DNA from: Haloprofundus halophilus
Lineage (GTDB): Archaea; Halobacteriota; Halobacteria; Halobacteriales; Haloferacaceae
Direction of reading: 5' to 3'
Length of the DNA: 64,000 bases
NCBI RefSeq assembly: GCF_003439925.1
Contig: NZ_QQRR01000001.1
Location: 868,001-932,000, forward strand
Shown: in pieces, positions 61,369-64,000 of the stretch
How the letters are laid out: each line of letters begins with the position of its first letter
How positions within the stretch are numbered: the stretch's first letter is position 1
Notes under the pieces: generated by a model
Told to the model about the DNA's origin: nothing
Databases searched by the model: none
Seen by the model: the letters and a program-made list of their open reading frames with translations, nothing else
Made by a program: the position numbers and the translations under genes

Positions 61369-62939
61369 CTCTCGGTCCTCGAATCGCCGGACTCGCCCGC
61401 GTCGTCGACGCCGAGCGCCGTTCCGTCGAGCGCCTCGTCCATCGCTTCGACGAGCGCCTGGGCCTTCGCCAACGTCTCGTCGTACTCGCGTTCGGGATCG
61501 GAGTCGTGGACGATGCCCGCGCCGACGCGGAGGTGGTACTCGTCGCGGTAGCGGACCAGCGTTCGGATGACGATGTTCAGCGTCGCCCGGTCGTCGAAGC
61601 CGAACGCGGCGATACTGCCGGTGTACGGCCCGCGTCTGGTCGCCTCGACCTCCTCGATGAGTTCCATCGTCCGCGGTTTCGGCGCGCCAGTGATGGTGCC
61701 GCCGGGGAACACCGCGGCGACGGCGTCGGCGAGCGTCGCGGACTCGCGAATCCGGCCTTCGACGACCGAGACGAGATGCATCACGGCCGCGTAGCGGTCG
61801 ACCCGGCGGTACTCGGTCACGTCGACGCTGCCGTACTCGCACACCTTCCCGAGGTCGTTGCGTTCGAGGTCGACGAGCATCGCGTGCTCGGCGCGCTCTT
61901 TCTCGTCGCCGAGCAGGTCGGCTTCGAGTTCGGCGTCCTCCCCGTCGGTCGCCCCCCGTCGCCGGGTTCCGGCGATGGGTTCGGTGACGAGTCGGTCGCC
62001 CGCGCGTTCGACGAGCAGTTCGGGACTCGCGCTCACGAGGTCGACGGAGTTCGGGCCGCGCGCGCCGGAGAACTCCAGCAACCCGGAGTACGGCGCGGGA
62101 TTCACCCGGCGGAGCGCCGCGTACGCCGTCACGGGGTGAACCGCAGCGGGGGCGACGAGGCGCTGGGAGACGTTCGCCTGAAACGTGTCGCCGTCGCGGA
62201 TGTACCGCTTGATGGTCCGCACGCGGTCGGCGAACGCCTCGCGGCCGCAGTCGCTCTCGAACTGTCCTCGTTCGATTCCGGCGGCGAGCGGTTCGACGCT
62301 CGGGTCGCCGGTCGTCGCGCGCTCGGCGAGCGAACTCGCCCGCTCGACGGCCGTCTCGTACTGTTCGTCGAGGTCGGTTTCGGGGTCGATTCGGGGGCAA
62401 GCGGTCACGCGGAGCGTCGTCCCTTCGCCTCTCGGTTCTCGCCACGCGGCCACGCAGTCGTAGACGCCGAGTTGCAGATGCGGGAGCCGCCGGTCGTCGA
62501 CCGCCGATTCGGGCAGCGTTTCGAGTTCGCGGGCGAGGTCGTAGGAGAGCCAGCCGAACGCGCCGCAGGGGTACGGCACCTCGCAGTCGCCGCGGGCGAG
62601 CGTCTCCGAATCGAGCAGCGCGGACAGCGCCGACAACGACGGCGACCCGGCGGCCGGTCCGGCGTCGTCCGCGTCCGTGCGCTCGGGACCGTCGCGGACG
62701 ACTGCGTCGGCGCTCACCTGCAGTCGCTCGACGGGGTCGACGCCGAAGTACCCCCACCCCGACTGGCCGCCGGTCGTCTCCAGGAAGAATCCGCCGGGGC
62801 CGTCCCGCGCGCGTCGGTACGCCTCGAACGGGTCCGACACCGAGAGTCGGAGTTCGACCGGAACGCGAGCGCCCGGCGGCGCGTCCGTCGCCGTCGCTCT
62901 GAACTCGCGTCGAGAGGTCCGCACAACGGGTTCGGTCAT
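61365..62939 (-). CDS. pabB: Chorismate-utilising synthase component I (PabB-type)
   Basis: A 524-residue chorismate-binding enzyme. The signature [10 protein letters not shown] is at 321-330, followed by [19 protein letters not shown] and [20 protein letters not shown]. True PabB enzymes usually have Lys (PIKGT) where this has Ala, as in anthranilate synthase TrpE. The operon with pabA and a class IV aminotransferase nevertheless points to p-aminobenzoate synthesis. An acidic insertion ([10 protein letters not shown]) lies near 90-100. ATG 62939 is chosen over an upstream frame. Confidence 0.87.
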   Translation of the reverse strand: MTEPVVRTSRREFRATATDAPPGARVPVELRLSVSDPFEAYRRARDGPGGFFLETTGGQSGWGYFGVDPVERLQVSADAVVRDGPERTDADDAGPAAGSPSLSALSALLDSETLARGDCEVPYPCGAFGWLSYDLARELETLPESAVDDRRLPHLQLGVYDCVAAWREPRGEGTTLRVTACPRIDPETDLDEQYETAVERASSLAERATTGDPSVEPLAAGIERGQFESDCGREAFADRVRTIKRYIRDGDTFQANVSQRLVAPAAVHPVTAYAALRRVNPAPYSGLLEFSGARGPNSVDLVSASPELLVERAGDRLVTEPIAGTRRRGATDGEDAELEADLLGDEKERAEHAMLVDLERNDLGKVCEYGSVDVTEYRRVDRYAAVMHLVSVVEGRIRESATLADAVAAVFPGGTITGAPKPRTMELIEEVEATRRGPYTGSIAAFGFDDRATLNIVIRTLVRYRDEYHLRVGAGIVHDSDPEREYDETLAKAQALVEAMDEALDGTALGVDDAGESGDSRTER

Positions 62940-62982
62940 CGGCGTCGAAGCGGCCGCGGGCGGTCCGCGCGTCCGGCAGCTT

Positions 62983-63858
62983 TCACTGCTCCCGAGCGCG
63001 CGCAATCCACGTGTCGACGCGCTTCTCGGAGACGTCTATCTGCTCGCCGAGTTCGGCGGCGTCGGCGGCAGCGAGGTCGGCGACGGTCTCGACGCCCGCG
63101 TCGGCGAGCCGCTGCGCGTAGGCCGGCCCGATTCCTTTGACCGTATCGACGGAGTCCGAAGACTCCGACGCCGGTTCGTCCGCGTCGGGCTCGGCCTCGG
63201 CGGTGTCGGCCTCGGCGGTGTCGGCTTCTGCTCGGTCATCGTCGATGTCTATCTCGTCGCTCTCGGGACCGGCGGCCTCCGACGGCTCCGCTGCGGTCTC
63301 GTCCTCGGCGTCCTCGTCGACCATCGACTCCGTCGACGCCGTCGCGTCGGTATCCGCCGCGACCGGTTCGTCCTCGGTGGGCTCTTCCGCCTCGCTAATC
63401 GGCTCCGCCTCCTCGACGACGGGTTCGTCGGCGTCTTCGACGGCCCTCTCGTCTGTCTCGTCGGACTCGGAACCGTCGGCCTCGTCTGCCTCGTCGAGTT
63501 CCGTCTCGAGGTCGGTGTCCATCTCGTCGCTCTCGGGGCCGGCGGCCTCCGCCGGTTCCGCCGCGGTCGTCTCCTCGGTATCCTCGTCGACCAACGTCTC
63601 CGTCGACGCCGCGGCGGCACTGTCGGCGGCGGGGTCGGCGGATTCGGCGGCGGGGTCGGCGGATTCGGCGGCGGGGTCGGCGGATTCGGCGGCGTCGTCT
63701 GCCTCGACGGACTCGTCGGTTTCTTCGACTGCGGCTTCCGTCTCCGTACTCGCCTCCGTTCGCGTGTCGCGTTCGACCGTCACGGACGGGTCGCGCTCAC
63801 GCTCGTCGGTCGACCCGTTGAGGCCGAGCAACGACTTGAGCTTGTCCAAGAGTGCCAT
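62983..63858 (-). CDS. Helix-hairpin-helix protein with acidic duplicated linker
   Basis: A 291-residue protein. The N-terminus [16 protein letters not shown] is amphipathic. Residues about 20-235 are acidic low-complexity: AESADPA occurs three times, and a block of about 30 residues (ASTE(T/S)(L/M)VDEDxE...AAGPESDE(M/I)D) occurs twice. The C-terminal 50 residues form an HhH motif ([36 protein letters not shown]), found in DNA-binding and scaffold proteins. It may bind DNA through the HhH; the linker looks disordered. Confidence 0.8.
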   Translation of the reverse strand: MALLDKLKSLLGLNGSTDERERDPSVTVERDTRTEASTETEAAVEETDESVEADDAAESADPAAESADPAAESADPAADSAAAASTETLVDEDTEETTAAEPAEAAGPESDEMDTDLETELDEADEADGSESDETDERAVEDADEPVVEEAEPISEAEEPTEDEPVAADTDATASTESMVDEDAEDETAAEPSEAAGPESDEIDIDDDRAEADTAEADTAEAEPDADEPASESSDSVDTVKGIGPAYAQRLADAGVETVADLAAADAAELGEQIDVSEKRVDTWIARAREQ

Positions 63859-63880
63859 TGGCCGGTAGTATGATGCCTCC

Positions 63881-63890
63881 GTATTTAAAA
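63881..63890 (-). promoter_or_regulatory. TATA-like box of the HhH protein gene
   Basis: TTTTAAATAC on the minus strand lies about 23-32 bases upstream of the ATG at 63858, with G-rich flanks. It is a good match for a haloarchaeal promoter. Confidence 0.6.
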
Positions 63891-63902
63891 ACCCCCGACA
63901 GG

Positions 63903-64000
63903 TCACAGCCGCGACCGGAGGGCGGCGTCCATCTCGTCGACCGGCGCGTCCCGACCGGTCCACCGCTCGAACGCGACGACGCCCTGGTACAGCAGCATCC
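63903..64000 (-). CDS. aroE: Shikimate dehydrogenase, 3' end (partial)
   Basis: The last 31 codons and stop of a minus-strand gene cut by the window edge. The visible peptide [31 protein letters not shown] matches the C-terminal helix of shikimate dehydrogenase (MLL-Q-G--AFE-WTG pattern, with the Gln that contacts shikimate). The enzyme reduces dehydroshikimate in the chorismate pathway, which fits the neighbouring pab operon that consumes chorismate. Confidence 0.78.
   Translation of the reverse strand, partial: MLLYQGVVAFERWTGRDAPVDEMDAALRSRL

Overview
The window is chromosomal DNA of a halophilic archaeon (class Halobacteria, probably order Haloferacales). The grounds are the high GC content, strongly acidic proteins, leaderless promoters with a TATA-like box about 25-30 bases before the ATG, several Tat-exported halocyanins, glycerol-1-phosphate dehydrogenase (archaeal lipid stereochemistry), PAN, archaeal Nop10/aIF2-alpha/L44e/S27e, and gene order that resembles Haloferax as far as I remember it. 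I see no insertion sequence, CRISPR array, prophage or rRNA. About 70 protein genes and one tRNA are annotated, and almost all other long reading frames are antisense shadows typical of GC-rich DNA.

Left part (1-11.9 kb): family B DNA polymerase without inteins, small haloarchaeal proteins, the rad50-mre11-(small gene) repair operon, a MarR-like regulator, the proteasome-activating ATPase PAN, and endonuclease III. Next (12.2-18 kb) is a respiratory locus: a membrane-anchored halocyanin, split cytochrome b (b6 plus subunit IV type) and several small membrane proteins of the kind that accompany it in haloarchaea. No Rieske or cytochrome c gene lies in this locus. From 18 to 29.5 kb come an NAD-kinase-like protein lacking GGDGT, an M28 peptidase, a thiolase/DUF35 pair, a bactofilin-like membrane protein, an alpha/beta hydrolase, the methylmalonyl-CoA mutase B12 subunit with MeaB, RDD and ZIP membrane proteins, and an S9 peptidase.

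Middle (29.7-46.2 kb): a 1108-residue secreted surface protein with seven FG-GAP blades, four Cys-bounded repeats and a Thr/Pro/Glu-rich stalk; a GT4 glycosyltransferase; a second halocyanin; M42 peptidase; MTH865-like protein; a membrane-anchored J-domain protein; regulators; glycerol dehydrogenase. Then comes a cassette of DUF59 protein + amidohydrolase + zinc alcohol dehydrogenase that matches the accessory genes of bacterial propane-monooxygenase clusters but has no monooxygenase. It is followed by a flavin amine-oxidase-like enzyme and a threonine-synthase homologue whose PLP lysine is replaced by leucine.

Right part (46.2-64 kb): FAD oxidoreductase, DtxR-type regulator overlapping a TMEM165/GDT1 transporter, LysE transporter, G1P dehydrogenase, DUF420 protein, a 43-residue zinc ribbon, a PAC2-nop10-aIF2alpha-S27e-L44e run, a DUF2298 membrane protein, a GT2/GtrA pair, initiator tRNA-Met followed by a decayed copy of its 3' end, a soluble Rieske protein, the pabB-pabA-pabC operon, an HhH protein and the 3' end of aroE.

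The most interesting signals are the monooxygenase-type accessory cassette without a monooxygenase, the propeller/Cys-repeat surface protein, two apparent pseudoenzymes (Lys-less PLP protein and GGDGT-less NAD kinase), the halocyanin-cytochrome b complex, and short tandem repeats that recur just past stop codons, sometimes containing the stop codon.
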